This document shows positions 1 to 9,667 of a stretch of 64,000 bases of DNA, in pieces. The position numbers and the translations under genes were made by a program. This stretch comes from Niabella aurantiaca DSM 17617 (GTDB lineage: Bacteria > Bacteroidota > Bacteroidia > Chitinophagales > Chitinophagaceae): NCBI RefSeq assembly GCF_000374125.1, contig NZ_KB893637.1, positions 372,001 to 436,000 of the forward strand, given 5' to 3'. Within the stretch, counting starts at the first letter, position 1. The number at the start of each line of letters is the position of its first letter. The notes below the pieces were generated by a model. The model worked only from the letters and a program-made list of their open reading frames with translations. It had not been told where the DNA came from and made no database searches.

Positions 1-687
1 TCCATCCCGGGTCTGGAGGTATTTGACATCCAGGAGCGTTTTGATGATGCGGGTTGCAGTTTTCGCGCGGCGGCCACAGGAGAAGTGTATTGGAAAAAGC
101 CGTCTGTAAAGGCCGGAGCGGATGGGGAAGGCCCCGGGCGTGGCCTGGCCCTCGATGTGGATCCCCGCTATCCCGGCGCAGAATGCTGGGTGGCGGGGGC
201 CGGTATCACCGGAATGTTTGATTGCAGGGGAAACAGGATCGCAGACAGAACGCCCGCCTGCAATATGGGTGTTTTGTGGGATGGCGACCTGCTGGCGGAA
301 ATACTCAACGGAACAAATATTGATAAATGGGATTATGCCCGTCAGTCTGTAAACAGGCTGCTCAGCGCGGCCCGGTATCAGTGCCGCAGCAATAACGGCA
401 CCAAGGCAACGCCGGTACTGGTAGGCGATATTTTAGGCGATTGGCGGGAAGAGGTGCTGTACAGCACGGTTGATAACAAAGAACTGCGGATCTTTTCAAC
501 AGCTGTTCCCACAACCCATCGCTTTTATACGCTGATGCAGGATCCGCAATACCGGCTGAGCATTGCCTGGCAGAATGTGGGCTATAACCAGCCGCCGCAT
601 ACCGGTTTCTTTTTTGGAGCGGGCATGAAGCAGCCGCCGGAACCGGATATCAAAGTGGTTAAACCGGTAAAGGCAGGTGCTCAATGA
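1..687 (+). CDS. Rhamnogalacturonan lyase, PL11 family (C-terminal part)
   Basis: The gene enters from the left edge of the window, so only the last 228 residues are visible; the frame is open from base 1 and ends at TGA 685-687. PL11 enzymes cleave the rhamnosyl-galacturonate backbone of rhamnogalacturonan I by beta-elimination and fold as an eight-bladed propeller. Family-typical stretches are visible: PGLEVFDIQE near the start, VGDILGDWREEV in the middle and DPQYRLSIAWQNVGYNQPP near the end, the usual C-terminal signature of YesW/YesX-like lyases. The missing N-terminus should hold the signal peptide and the calcium sites. It is followed 78 bp downstream by a GH2 gene on the same strand, which suggests a shared transcript. 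Family assignment is firm; endo versus exo action cannot be told from this part. Confidence 0.9.
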   Translation, partial: SIPGLEVFDIQERFDDAGCSFRAAATGEVYWKKPSVKAGADGEGPGRGLALDVDPRYPGAECWVAGAGITGMFDCRGNRIADRTPACNMGVLWDGDLLAEILNGTNIDKWDYARQSVNRLLSAARYQCRSNNGTKATPVLVGDILGDWREEVLYSTVDNKELRIFSTAVPTTHRFYTLMQDPQYRLSIAWQNVGYNQPPHTGFFFGAGMKQPPEPDIKVVKPVKAGAQ

Positions 688-765
688 TGCACTGCGCTAT
701 GGTGTCCACACGAATCATCATAAAGAATAATGAGGTTCACAAACAAAATCTAAAATAAACGACAC

Positions 766-3723
766 GTGAAGAAAAGGATCATCGCGGCTATTGTTTTCCT
801 GGCAGCCGTATTTACAGCATGGACGCAGCCACAGCCGAGGACAAAGTATGATTTTAATGCTTCCTGGAAATTCCAAATGGGAGATCTTTCCGGAGCCGAG
901 GCTGCTGCATATGACGACAACGGATGGCAGCAGGTTACGCTGCCCCGCGCCTGGAACGAAGATGAAGCTTTTAAAAAAGATATCAGGGAATTGTCAACGG
1001 GCATCGTATGGTACCGCAAACACTTTAAACTTCCGGCCTCGGCCCGCGGACAGAAGGTCTTTATAGAATTTGAAGGCATCCGCCAGGCTGGTGACTTCTA
1101 TGTGAACGGCAAGCTGGTTGGCATTCATGAGAACGGTGTTATGGCCTTTGGCTTTGATATTACCGACCTGGTACGGTTTGATAAGGAGAACATCCTTGCG
1201 GCGCGTATCGATAATTCCTGGGATTATCGCGAAAGGGCAACGAACACCAAATTTCAGTGGGAGGATAAAAATTTTAACGCCAATTATGGCGGCATCATTA
1301 AAAATGTATACCTGCATATCGCTCCCCGGCTGTACCAGACGCTTCCCCTGTATTCGGGTTTGAAAACGACCGGTGTGTACATCTATGCAACCGGTTTTGA
1401 TATCCGGGGAAAGACGGCCGGTATTCATGCGTCTTCAGAAATAAAGAACGAAACGGCAAAGGAGCAAAGGGTGGACTATGCAGTAGCGGTAGTGGATCCG
1501 GATGGAAAGACGGTCGGGTCCTTTAAGGGAGAAACGGTTCTGATCCGGCCGGGGGAAATGAAAACCGTAAGCGCTGCTGCAACGGTGCGCGGTCTGCATT
1601 TCTGGAGCTGGGGCTATGGTTATTTGTATGATGTGCAAACCACCCTGCTGGTAAACAATAAGCCGGTTGACCGGGTAATCACCAAAACGGGCTTCCGGAA
1701 AACGGAGTTCAAAAATGGCATGATCTACCTGAACGACCGTGTCATGATGGTGCATGGGTATGCGCAGCGCACATCTAACGAATGGCCTGCCACCGGGCTT
1801 TCTGTGCCTGCCTGGATGAGCGATTACAGCAATGGCCTGATGGTGGAAGGGGGCGGGAACCTGGTGCGGTGGATGCACATCACACCGGCAAAGCAGGATG
1901 TGGAAAGCTGCGACCGCGTGGGCCTGATGCAGGCCATGCCGGCGGGTGACGCCGAAGCCGATGTGCAAGGCACCCGGTGGGAACAGCGTAAAGCCGTGAT
2001 GCGCGATGCGATCATTTACAACCGGAACAACCCCAGCATTATTTTTTATGAGTGCGGGAACCACGGCATCAGCGAAGTGCATATGGCAGAAATGAAGGCG
2101 ATCCGCGATGCGTATGATCCTCATGGGGGACGGGCAATCGGCAGCCGGGAGATGCTGGACAGTAAAACAGCCGAGTATGGCGGTGAGATGCTTTATACCA
2201 ATAAAAGTGCGCATATCCCGCTGTGGGCAATGGAGTACTCCCGGGATGAAGGATCGCGAAAATATTGGGATGAATGGACGCCGCCCTATCATAAAGACGG
2301 CGATGGCCCCCTGTATAACGGGCAAAAGGCTGCCGGTTATAACCGTAACATGGAATCGCACGCGTTGGAGAATGTAAAGCGCTGGTACGAGTTCTGGCGC
2401 GAGCGCCCCGGAACCGGCCGCCGGGTCAGCAGCGGCGGTGTAAACATTGTCTGGTCAGAGACCAATACCCACCACCGTGGCGAGGAAAACTACCGCAGGA
2501 GCGGAGAGGTGGATGCGCTGCGTATCCGCAAACAGAATTTTTATGCCAACCAGGTCATGTGGGATGGCTGGGTGGTTCCCGAACGATACCGCATGCACAT
2601 CGTTGGGCATTGGAATTACAAGCCCGGCGTAAAAAAAGATGTGTATGTGATCGCTTCCGCTCCCAAGGTAGAACTGAAGATCAATGGCCGGTCGCTGGGG
2701 TATGGTTTGCAAAGTGATGGTTTTATCTTTATCTTTAAAAATGTTGCATGGCAACCGGGAGCCATTTCGGCAACCGGCTATGATGCGCAGGGCAAACGCG
2801 TTTGTACCGACGAGATCAGGACCACCGGAGAGCCGGCGGCTTTGCGTCTTACCCAGGTAAAACGGCCCACGCCATTTCGTGCAGACGGGCATGATATGGC
2901 ATTGGTAGAAGTGGAAGTGGTGGATGCCAGCGGCCGTCGCTGTCCCACGGCTTTGAACAGGATCCGTTATAAAATGAACGGTCCGGGTGAATGGCGTGGG
3001 GGCATGGCAATGGGACCGGATAACTATATCCTGAAAAAAGAATTCCCGGTAGAAGGAGGTGTGAACCGTTTTCTTATCCGTTCAACCGGCACACCCGGTA
3101 CCATAACCGTTCAGGCAACGGCGGATGGTCTGAAACCCGCTGCTATCCGGCTTCATACCCGGGCAGTACCGGTAACGGGCGGGTTGGCAGAGTTGTTGCC
3201 CGCCGATGGGCTGCCCTCGTTGCTCACAAGGGGCGCCACCCCGCTGACCCCTTCTTATTCCGTTGTACGCAGGTCCGTACCGGTAAGGGCCGCCGCCGCG
3301 GGTGCAAATGCAGACAGGGCGGGGCTCAGCTATGATGATAATGAGCGCACCGATTGGGTAAATGACGGGAAGCTTGCCAATGCCTGGATTGAATACGAGC
3401 TGGCCCGGACCGCTACCATTGATGAAGTCTCTTTAAAACTGAACAACTTCCGCACCAAGACCTACCCGCTTCTTGTTACGGTTGATGGCAAGGAGGTTTT
3501 TAACGGCAGAACGCAGCCAACCCTTGGGTATTATACGATAAAATGTACGCCGGTCCGGGGAAAGAAGGTGAAGATACAATTGGCGGGCAATGCATCCGGA
3601 AAGGCCAATGAAGAAGTGGAAGTTGGAGGAAAAAAACTGGGGGATGGGGTGGCCCGGGATGATGCGCATGCAAAAGGCGCTTTAAGCATCATTGAAGCAG
3701 AGATCTATGAACGGGCAAAATAG
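766..3723 (+). CDS. Glycoside hydrolase family 2 protein with atypical acid/base site
   Basis: This 985-residue secreted protein has a signal peptide (MKKRIIAAIVFLAAVFTAWT), then a GH2 sugar-binding jelly roll (about 30-190), an immunoglobulin-like domain, the (beta/alpha)8 domain (about 300-600) and C-terminal domains ending in a discoidin-like module. GTG at 766 is the start because it gives the signal peptide directly. The likely nucleophile is E490 in AMEYSRDEG. The usual GH2 motif GNE, whose Glu is the acid/base, reads GNH here (H433 in YECGNHG); E429 lies four residues before. Context between PL11 and GH78 suggests action on galactosyl or related side chains of rhamnogalacturonan. Exact substrate unknown; the altered site may mean a changed mechanism or loss of hydrolysis. 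Confidence 0.88.
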   Translation: MKKRIIAAIVFLAAVFTAWTQPQPRTKYDFNASWKFQMGDLSGAEAAAYDDNGWQQVTLPRAWNEDEAFKKDIRELSTGIVWYRKHFKLPASARGQKVFIEFEGIRQAGDFYVNGKLVGIHENGVMAFGFDITDLVRFDKENILAARIDNSWDYRERATNTKFQWEDKNFNANYGGIIKNVYLHIAPRLYQTLPLYSGLKTTGVYIYATGFDIRGKTAGIHASSEIKNETAKEQRVDYAVAVVDPDGKTVGSFKGETVLIRPGEMKTVSAAATVRGLHFWSWGYGYLYDVQTTLLVNNKPVDRVITKTGFRKTEFKNGMIYLNDRVMMVHGYAQRTSNEWPATGLSVPAWMSDYSNGLMVEGGGNLVRWMHITPAKQDVESCDRVGLMQAMPAGDAEADVQGTRWEQRKAVMRDAIIYNRNNPSIIFYECGNHGISEVHMAEMKAIRDAYDPHGGRAIGSREMLDSKTAEYGGEMLYTNKSAHIPLWAMEYSRDEGSRKYWDEWTPPYHKDGDGPLYNGQKAAGYNRNMESHALENVKRWYEFWRERPGTGRRVSSGGVNIVWSETNTHHRGEENYRRSGEVDALRIRKQNFYANQVMWDGWVVPERYRMHIVGHWNYKPGVKKDVYVIASAPKVELKINGRSLGYGLQSDGFIFIFKNVAWQPGAISATGYDAQGKRVCTDEIRTTGEPAALRLTQVKRPTPFRADGHDMALVEVEVVDASGRRCPTALNRIRYKMNGPGEWRGGMAMGPDNYILKKEFPVEGGVNRFLIRSTGTPGTITVQATADGLKPAAIRLHTRAVPVTGGLAELLPADGLPSLLTRGATPLTPSYSVVRRSVPVRAAAAGANADRAGLSYDDNERTDWVNDGKLANAWIEYELARTATIDEVSLKLNNFRTKTYPLLVTVDGKEVFNGRTQPTLGYYTIKCTPVRGKKVKIQLAGNASGKANEEVEVGGKKLGDGVARDDAHAKGALSIIEAEIYERAK

Positions 3724-3782
3724 CCTGTTCCCGGATACAGGATTTTAAAGAGAACAAAAGAATTGCCTGAAACCGAATATTG

Positions 3783-6074
3783 ATGATGCGTACCGTCTTT
3801 TTTTTCATAATGGCCCTTTCTGCGCTGTTAAGCCATGCGCAGGCGCCGTCCCGCTTACGAACGGAGCTGCTGGAGCATACGGACCGGGTGTTCCTGGATG
3901 GCTACCTGACCACCCTGTCCCTGCAGGAAGCCGGAACGGCCATCGAACGGTACCAGGTGGCTGCGATCCGGAGCGCCCGTCCCTCTTTTAGCTGGGTGGT
4001 GAACAGCGGTGCTTCCAACACGCTGCAGGCAGCCTACCGGATCCAGGTGGCTTCTTCCCGGGAAAAGCTGGCAAAGGGGGAGGCGGATATCTGGGACAGC
4101 CGCAAGGTGAAGAGCGGTCACTCGGTTGCCGTTCCATTTGAGGGAGCACCACTGCAGCCCTCCCGTATCTATTACTGGAACGTGAAGACCTGGGATAATC
4201 ACGGCGTGGAAAGCCCCTTTTCGGAAATAAAAGGTTTCATCACTGCCCGGGAGCTGGATGGCAAAACGGCGCAATATCCGCTGCAGATCACCGATGAATA
4301 TCCTGTTAAAGTGAAGGCGATCGGTCCGGGGAGCACGTTTATTGATTTCGGGAAGGCGGCTTTCGGAAAGCTACGGCTGACGCTGAGGTCCGATAGCGGG
4401 AAGGATACCGTTACCATTCACCTGGGGGAACACAGTGTAAATGGGCGGGTAGACCGGAAGCCCGGCGGCTCCGTCCGGTACACGGTATATCAGCTGCCGC
4501 TGATAGCGGGGGTGCATACCTATACGATCAAATTCCGGCCGGACGGAAGGAACACCCGGCGGAAGGCGAATGAAAGCGGGGTGGACCCGGTTTTTATGCC
4601 CGCCTATATCGGGGAAGTGTTTCCCTTCCGGTATGGCGAGATCTGCAATTATATCCCGCCGGTAACGGATAAAGACATCGTCAGGCAAAGCGTACATTAT
4701 CCCTTTGACGATGGGGCCGCTGCCTTTCATTCTTCAGACTCTGTGCTGAACAACGTATGGGACCTTTGCCGGTATTCGGTAAAGGCTACCTCGTTTTTGG
4801 GTACCTATGTGGATGGCGACCGGGAACGCCTGCCTTATGAGGCGGATGCCCTGATCAACCAGCTTTGCCATTATTATGCGGACCGTGAGTTTTCAATGGC
4901 GCGCCATACACTGGAATACCTCCTGTATAATGCCACCTGGCCAACGGAGTGGAATCTTCAGCCGGTGCTGATGGCATGGAATGATTACCGGTTCACGGGC
5001 AACAAGGACTTTCTGGAACAGTATTATGACGACCTTAAGGCCAAAACGCTGCTGGCCCTGAAGGAGGACAACGGGCTGATATCTACAAGAACGGGGAAGA
5101 TGACCACCGCATTCTACCGCTCCATTCATTTTAAAGGCAAAGCACTGAGGGATATCGTCGACTGGCCGCAAAGCGGCAATGCAGGAAATGAAAAAGAGCA
5201 GGGCGGTGAGGCCGACGGATATGTTTTCACCACCTACAATACTGTGGTGAATGCTTACCATTACGAGGCGCTGCGTTTAATGAGCCGGATCGCCGGTGTA
5301 TTGAACAGGAAACGCGATCAGCAATTTTACGAAGCCGCAGCCGGAAATGTTAAAAAACAATTTAACCGCCTGCTTTTTGATCCAAAGAAGGGGCACTATA
5401 AGGATGGGGTAGAAACGGATCACAGTTCGCTGCACGCAAATATGTTCCCTCTTGCATTTGACATGGTGCCGGAAAAGAACATCGAACAGGTTGCTGCATT
5501 TATCCGGTCAAGAAGAATGGCCTGCAGCGTTTATGGAGCACAGTTCCTGCTGGATGCGGTGTATGAAGCGGACGATGCGGGATATGGCCTGGCGTTGCTT
5601 TCGTCAACCGGCGAACGCAGCTGGTATAATATGATCCGGGCCGGCTCTACCATAACGATGGAGGCCTGGGACAACAGGTACAAGCCCAACCAGGACTGGA
5701 ACCATGCCTGGGGTGCCGCCCCCGCAAATATCATCCCGGGCCGGCTTATGGGTGTAACACCTGCGGAACCCGGGTTTGAAAAAATATGCATCCGGCCCCG
5801 GCCGGCATCGCTTCGCGAAGCGTCATTAAAAATGCCTTCCATACGCGGCGATATCCGGGTTTCATTCGTAAATGACCCCGGCGTGCGCTTTGCACTGCAG
5901 GCTGCGATCCCCGCCAATACAACGGCAGAAGTATGGCTGCCGTTCAGCGGCAAAAAGTACCGGCTGCTGGTAGACGGCAGCGTGCAGAAAGGAACCCTGT
6001 CCGGGGCCTTTGTTAAAGTGGATATCGGTTCGGGCCGGCATACGCTCCGGATCGAAGATCTTTCGGAAAAATAA
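3783..6074 (+). CDS. Alpha-L-rhamnosidase, GH78 family
   Basis: This 763-residue secreted enzyme would release terminal alpha-L-rhamnose from rhamnogalacturonan oligosaccharides. A signal peptide (MFF-type hydrophobic stretch ending SHAQA) is followed by an N-terminal beta domain (WDSRKVKSGHS, YYWNVKTWDNHG are typical), a middle beta domain and the (alpha/alpha)6 catalytic barrel. Candidate catalytic residues are E348 in DGDRERLPYEAD, the usual general-acid motif, and E627 in TITMEAWD, the usual base. The C-terminal beta domain carries PGFEKICIRPRP. The reading frame opens with TTG at 3780, but ATG at 3783 or 3786 is the likelier start. It sits 59 bp after the GH2 gene and 31 bp before the deacetylase gene, in a single run of + strand genes. 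Confidence 0.9.
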   Translation: MMRTVFFFIMALSALLSHAQAPSRLRTELLEHTDRVFLDGYLTTLSLQEAGTAIERYQVAAIRSARPSFSWVVNSGASNTLQAAYRIQVASSREKLAKGEADIWDSRKVKSGHSVAVPFEGAPLQPSRIYYWNVKTWDNHGVESPFSEIKGFITARELDGKTAQYPLQITDEYPVKVKAIGPGSTFIDFGKAAFGKLRLTLRSDSGKDTVTIHLGEHSVNGRVDRKPGGSVRYTVYQLPLIAGVHTYTIKFRPDGRNTRRKANESGVDPVFMPAYIGEVFPFRYGEICNYIPPVTDKDIVRQSVHYPFDDGAAAFHSSDSVLNNVWDLCRYSVKATSFLGTYVDGDRERLPYEADALINQLCHYYADREFSMARHTLEYLLYNATWPTEWNLQPVLMAWNDYRFTGNKDFLEQYYDDLKAKTLLALKEDNGLISTRTGKMTTAFYRSIHFKGKALRDIVDWPQSGNAGNEKEQGGEADGYVFTTYNTVVNAYHYEALRLMSRIAGVLNRKRDQQFYEAAAGNVKKQFNRLLFDPKKGHYKDGVETDHSSLHANMFPLAFDMVPEKNIEQVAAFIRSRRMACSVYGAQFLLDAVYEADDAGYGLALLSSTGERSWYNMIRAGSTITMEAWDNRYKPNQDWNHAWGAAPANIIPGRLMGVTPAEPGFEKICIRPRPASLREASLKMPSIRGDIRVSFVNDPGVRFALQAAIPANTTAEVWLPFSGKKYRLLVDGSVQKGTLSGAFVKVDIGSGRHTLRIEDLSEK

Positions 6075-6105
6075 AACAGCATTGATCGCAAAATTTGATG
6101 GGAGT

Positions 6106-7086
6106 ATGTATCGATTTTATTGGGTTTTGATGATGACGGCTTTGGGGCATAACTGCTGCCGGGCGCAGGAGGATCCGTTGCTTTTTCGCATCGCAAAATA
6201 TAAAGATGATAAGACCTGTGCCATCAGCTATACATTTGACGACGGGCTGAGGGAGCACTATACACTGGTAGCGCCAAAGTTGAAAGCGCTGGGTTTTCGC
6301 GCTACGTTCTGGATCAATGGCAGCAAGATCAATCCGGGTGCCGGTGCAATAAAAGACACTACCCGTATGACCTGGGCGGAGCTGAAAGAAATGGCAAAGG
6401 ACGGGAACGAAATCTCCAATCATGGCTGGGCGCATAAAAATTTCGGAAAATATAACCTGGAGGAACTCCGGGAAGACATTGCCCGGAACGACAGCGCCAT
6501 TTATCATCATATCGGCATTATGCCCAGCACCTTCTGTTATCCCAACAACGCAAAAACACCGGAGGGCGTGCGCATGGCGTCGGAGCACCGGGTGGGTACC
6601 CGAACGGTGCAGCATTCGGTAGGCAGCAAATCGACACCTCAAAACCTGCAGCAATGGGTAGACACATTGCTGCGCAGCAGGGAGTGGGGCGTAACCATGA
6701 CGCATGGGATCACCTATGGCTATGATCATTTTCGGGCAGCCGCTATCTTATGGGAGCACCTGGAACGCGTCAAAGCGCTGGAAGACCAGATATGGGTGGG
6801 CACTTTTCATGATATAGCGGCCTATACAAAGGAGCGGGACCTGCTTCAATACGACATAAGAACGAAGCGGGGCGGGTTTGTCATAACGCCGCGGTTGGAG
6901 CTGGATGAAAAGCTCTTTACAGAACCATTGACCGGTGTTATAGAAGGGAAGGGGATCCGGAACCTGAAGATCCGGCAGGGAAAGAAAAAGCTGAAGCTTC
7001 GGGTAACGGCGGACAAGGTCTTGTTTGATTTTAACCCCTATGGCGGGGAGCTGTCGGTAACCGGAGCGGGGCTGGGTGGCAGGTAA
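6106..7086 (+). CDS. Polysaccharide deacetylase (NodB domain), secreted
   Basis: A 326-residue protein with the NodB/CE4 fold, predicted to remove acetyl groups from a sugar or a related small substrate. Motif 1 is TFDDG (D45, D46) and motif 2 the metal-binding NHGWAH (H106, H110); FCYPNN resembles the motif 3 region. The frame is open back to 6010 inside the preceding GH78 gene, but ATG 6106 gives a short hydrophobic leader (FYWVLMMTALGHNC) and avoids overlap, so it is preferred. A C-terminal 60-residue beta-rich tail follows the catalytic domain. Its place between the GH78 and GH115 genes suggests deacetylation of decorated pectin fragments. Substrate is inferred from context only. Confidence 0.8.
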   Translation: MYRFYWVLMMTALGHNCCRAQEDPLLFRIAKYKDDKTCAISYTFDDGLREHYTLVAPKLKALGFRATFWINGSKINPGAGAIKDTTRMTWAELKEMAKDGNEISNHGWAHKNFGKYNLEELREDIARNDSAIYHHIGIMPSTFCYPNNAKTPEGVRMASEHRVGTRTVQHSVGSKSTPQNLQQWVDTLLRSREWGVTMTHGITYGYDHFRAAAILWEHLERVKALEDQIWVGTFHDIAAYTKERDLLQYDIRTKRGGFVITPRLELDEKLFTEPLTGVIEGKGIRNLKIRQGKKKLKLRVTADKVLFDFNPYGGELSVTGAGLGGR

Positions 7087-7114
7087 AGAGGATAACCGGA
7101 AATAAAATAAAAAC

Positions 7115-9460
7115 ATGAAGAAATTACCAGTATGCCTTCTGTTGGCAGTAATGCTGCCGGTTTATACGTACGCCGGAATCATTTTTCGAAGGGGTGCAGA
7201 TGTACGGGTATCGCTCGATGGTGATGAGGCGCCGGTAGTGCACACGGCGCTTCAGATGTTGACGCAAGACTTTAAAAATGTTTTCGGAAGCCGCCTGGTA
7301 CCCGCCCGCAGCGGGCAGATCTTTATCGGAACGCTGGGGGTAAGCCCTGTTGTTGAAAAAGCCGTAAGCTCCGCATCGGTACGCCGGTACCCGGAAGGTT
7401 TTGTGATGACGGTGAAGAATGATCAGCTGTACATTCTCGGAAGCGATAAACGCGGCACCGCTTACGGTATTTTGGAGCTGTCGCGGATGATCGGTATATC
7501 GCCCTGGGAATGGTGGGCCGATGTGCCGGCTGAAAAAATACCGGTGTTCCGTTTAAAGAATGGATATACCCGCCTGGAGTATCCTTCAGTCGTCTACCGC
7601 GGTATTTTTATCAATGATGAGGATTGGGGCCTGATGCCCTGGAGCAGTAAGAACTTTGAGCCGGGCCTGCCCACTGTCGGAAAAACAAAAGGGGCGATGG
7701 GCCCGAAGACCTATGCAAAGATTTTTGAACTGTTGCTGCGGTTGCGGGCGAACACGATCTGGCCGGCAATGCACGAGGTGAGCGTGCCTTTTTATCTGAC
7801 CAAGGGCAATAAGGAAATGGCGGATAAATACGGCATCCTGGTAGGTACTTCGCACTGCGAACCCCTCATGCGCAACAGCGTTACTGAATGGGATATTGCC
7901 GGCAAAGGTCCGTACAATTATGTAACCAATAAAGAAGCACTCCTTGCTTACTGGGCCGAACGTTTAAAGGAACTGAAAGGCGCCGATAATATTTATACCA
8001 TCGGCCTGCGGGGCAAGCATGATGGCATGATGCAGGGCGTAAAAACATTGCCGCAGCATAAAAAAGTATTGGCTGACGTGCTGGAGGATCAACGGGAATT
8101 GCTGAAAGCATATGTGAACCCGGATCTTACCAAAGTGCCGCAGCTGTTTATTCCCTACAAGGAAGTGCTGGATGTGTATAACGACGGGTTAAAAGTGCCG
8201 GATGATGTAACCCTGATCTGGTGTGATGACAATTACGGATATATCCGGCATTTTCCCGATGAGCAGGAGCGGGCGCGGAAAGGAGGCAATGGCGTGTATT
8301 ATCATGTTTCCTATTGGGGACGGCCACACGATTATCTCTGGTTGTCGACCAATCATCCGGCACAGCTATACACCCAAATGAAGCGAGCTTATAATAAGGG
8401 CGCAAGAAAGATGTGGATGCTGAACGTGGGCGATATAAAACCGGCAGAATATTTAACCGAACTGTTCATGGACATGGCCTGGGATATCGGGTCGATCGGG
8501 AACAGCGCAGCTGGCCTTGACAAGCATTTATATGCGTGGCTGAGCCGGGGATTTGGGGCGGCCGCTGCAACAGCGTTGCTGCCGGTGATGAATGAATACT
8601 ATCGCCTGGCCTATATCCACAAGCCTGAATTTATGGGCGGCACACGAACCGAAGAAAAAGATCCGGCGTACAAAATGGTTACCGACCTCCCCTGGAGCGA
8701 AGCGGAGATCCGCCGGCGCATCCGTGATTACGACCGTATTGCTGCCCGGGTAGTACAGCTTTCGGGGAAGATACCGGCGGAAAAGCGGGCCGCATGGTTC
8801 CAACTGATCGAATATCCCGTGCGGGGTGCTGCTGAAATGAATAAAAAATTTTTGTACGGCCAGCTGGCAAGACATGGAAAAGTTGATTGGAGCCTGAGCG
8901 ACAGGGCTTATGAGATCATTGAGAAGCTCACCCGGCAATACAATACGCTCAATAACGGTAAATGGAAAGGGATCATGACAAGCCATCCCCGGGCGCTTCC
9001 TGTTTTTGAAAAACTGACCCATACAGGAACGGATGCGGCAATGGTGAAAGAGAACCGGCCCCGGTTCTTATGGAATGGGAGCGCATACAGGAGTTATACG
9101 GGGGAAAGACCGGTTGCGCATGGTTTAGGCTACCAGCGGGGCGCGGTAAGCATATCAAAAGGCAGCTCCGTTGTATATGATTTTACATCGGCTGGTAGCG
9201 CCGTCACCGTTGAAGTGGCCCTTGCGCCCAATCATCCCGTTGCAGGTGAACGGATCCGCTATGCGATCCGGATCGATGACGGGCCGGTTCAGGAAGTGGA
9301 TTATGCTACAGAAGGCCGGAGCGAAGAATGGAAGGAAAATGTGTTGAGCAACCAGGCCAAACGCGCTACCCGGCATAAGCCGGTAAAGGAAGGGAAGCAT
9401 CTGGTAACGATCAAAGCGCTGGATGAGGGCGTTGTTGTAGACCAGGTAAGGATATGGTAG
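7115..9460 (+). CDS. Alpha-glucuronidase, GH115 family
   Basis: This 781-residue secreted protein matches GH115, enzymes that remove (4-O-methyl)-glucuronic acid from xylan or arabinogalactan side chains. A signal peptide (KLPVCLLLAVMLPVYTYA) is followed by an N-terminal alpha/beta domain, the TIM barrel and a helical and beta-sandwich C-terminus. Characteristic stretches are YRGIFINDEDWGL, RLRANTIWPAMHE, LIWCDDNYGYIRHFP and YYHVSYWGRPHDYLW. Its length is slightly below the usual 800-950. Next to pectin enzymes and a GH43 resembling exo-galactanases, glucuronidated arabinogalactan side chains of rhamnogalacturonan are a more likely target than xylan; this is inference. The gene starts 28 bp after the deacetylase stop. 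Confidence 0.9.
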   Translation: MKKLPVCLLLAVMLPVYTYAGIIFRRGADVRVSLDGDEAPVVHTALQMLTQDFKNVFGSRLVPARSGQIFIGTLGVSPVVEKAVSSASVRRYPEGFVMTVKNDQLYILGSDKRGTAYGILELSRMIGISPWEWWADVPAEKIPVFRLKNGYTRLEYPSVVYRGIFINDEDWGLMPWSSKNFEPGLPTVGKTKGAMGPKTYAKIFELLLRLRANTIWPAMHEVSVPFYLTKGNKEMADKYGILVGTSHCEPLMRNSVTEWDIAGKGPYNYVTNKEALLAYWAERLKELKGADNIYTIGLRGKHDGMMQGVKTLPQHKKVLADVLEDQRELLKAYVNPDLTKVPQLFIPYKEVLDVYNDGLKVPDDVTLIWCDDNYGYIRHFPDEQERARKGGNGVYYHVSYWGRPHDYLWLSTNHPAQLYTQMKRAYNKGARKMWMLNVGDIKPAEYLTELFMDMAWDIGSIGNSAAGLDKHLYAWLSRGFGAAAATALLPVMNEYYRLAYIHKPEFMGGTRTEEKDPAYKMVTDLPWSEAEIRRRIRDYDRIAARVVQLSGKIPAEKRAAWFQLIEYPVRGAAEMNKKFLYGQLARHGKVDWSLSDRAYEIIEKLTRQYNTLNNGKWKGIMTSHPRALPVFEKLTHTGTDAAMVKENRPRFLWNGSAYRSYTGERPVAHGLGYQRGAVSISKGSSVVYDFTSAGSAVTVEVALAPNHPVAGERIRYAIRIDDGPVQEVDYATEGRSEEWKENVLSNQAKRATRHKPVKEGKHLVTIKALDEGVVVDQVRIW

Positions 9461-9483
9461 CAAAGGCATATTTGCAAAAAGGG

Positions 9484-9624
9484 ATTCAATACCGTTTCCT
9501 TAAACGATTCTTATGGTTGCCGCAGATACACTGATTGCGCCTGAGGCGCTTTTCTGCGACATTTTTACTGTTAAAGCGGATACTAAATCTGCGCAGCTGC
9601 GGTTTTAAGGAAACAGCATTGAAT
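9484..9624. repeat. 141-bp element bounded by imperfect inverted repeats
   Basis: The intergenic space between GH115 and CE12 genes is bounded by a 22-base arm (9484-9505) and its near-exact reverse complement of 23 bases (9602-9624): two substitutions and one extra T separate them. Between the arms lies a GC hairpin (GCGCCTGAGGCGC, 9536-9548) followed by TTTT, which could terminate GH115 transcription. No ORF lies inside. The layout resembles a small non-autonomous transposable element or a long RNA hairpin. Copy number elsewhere in the genome cannot be seen. Confidence 0.5.
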
Positions 9625-9667
9625 AGGGATTGTTCTTTTGTCGGTATTAAAAAAATGAAACATAAAC

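Noticed and set aside
1435-2361. 308-codon open frame on the - strand
   Set aside because: Antisense to the GH2 catalytic domain; Arg/His-rich shadow product without recognisable domain.
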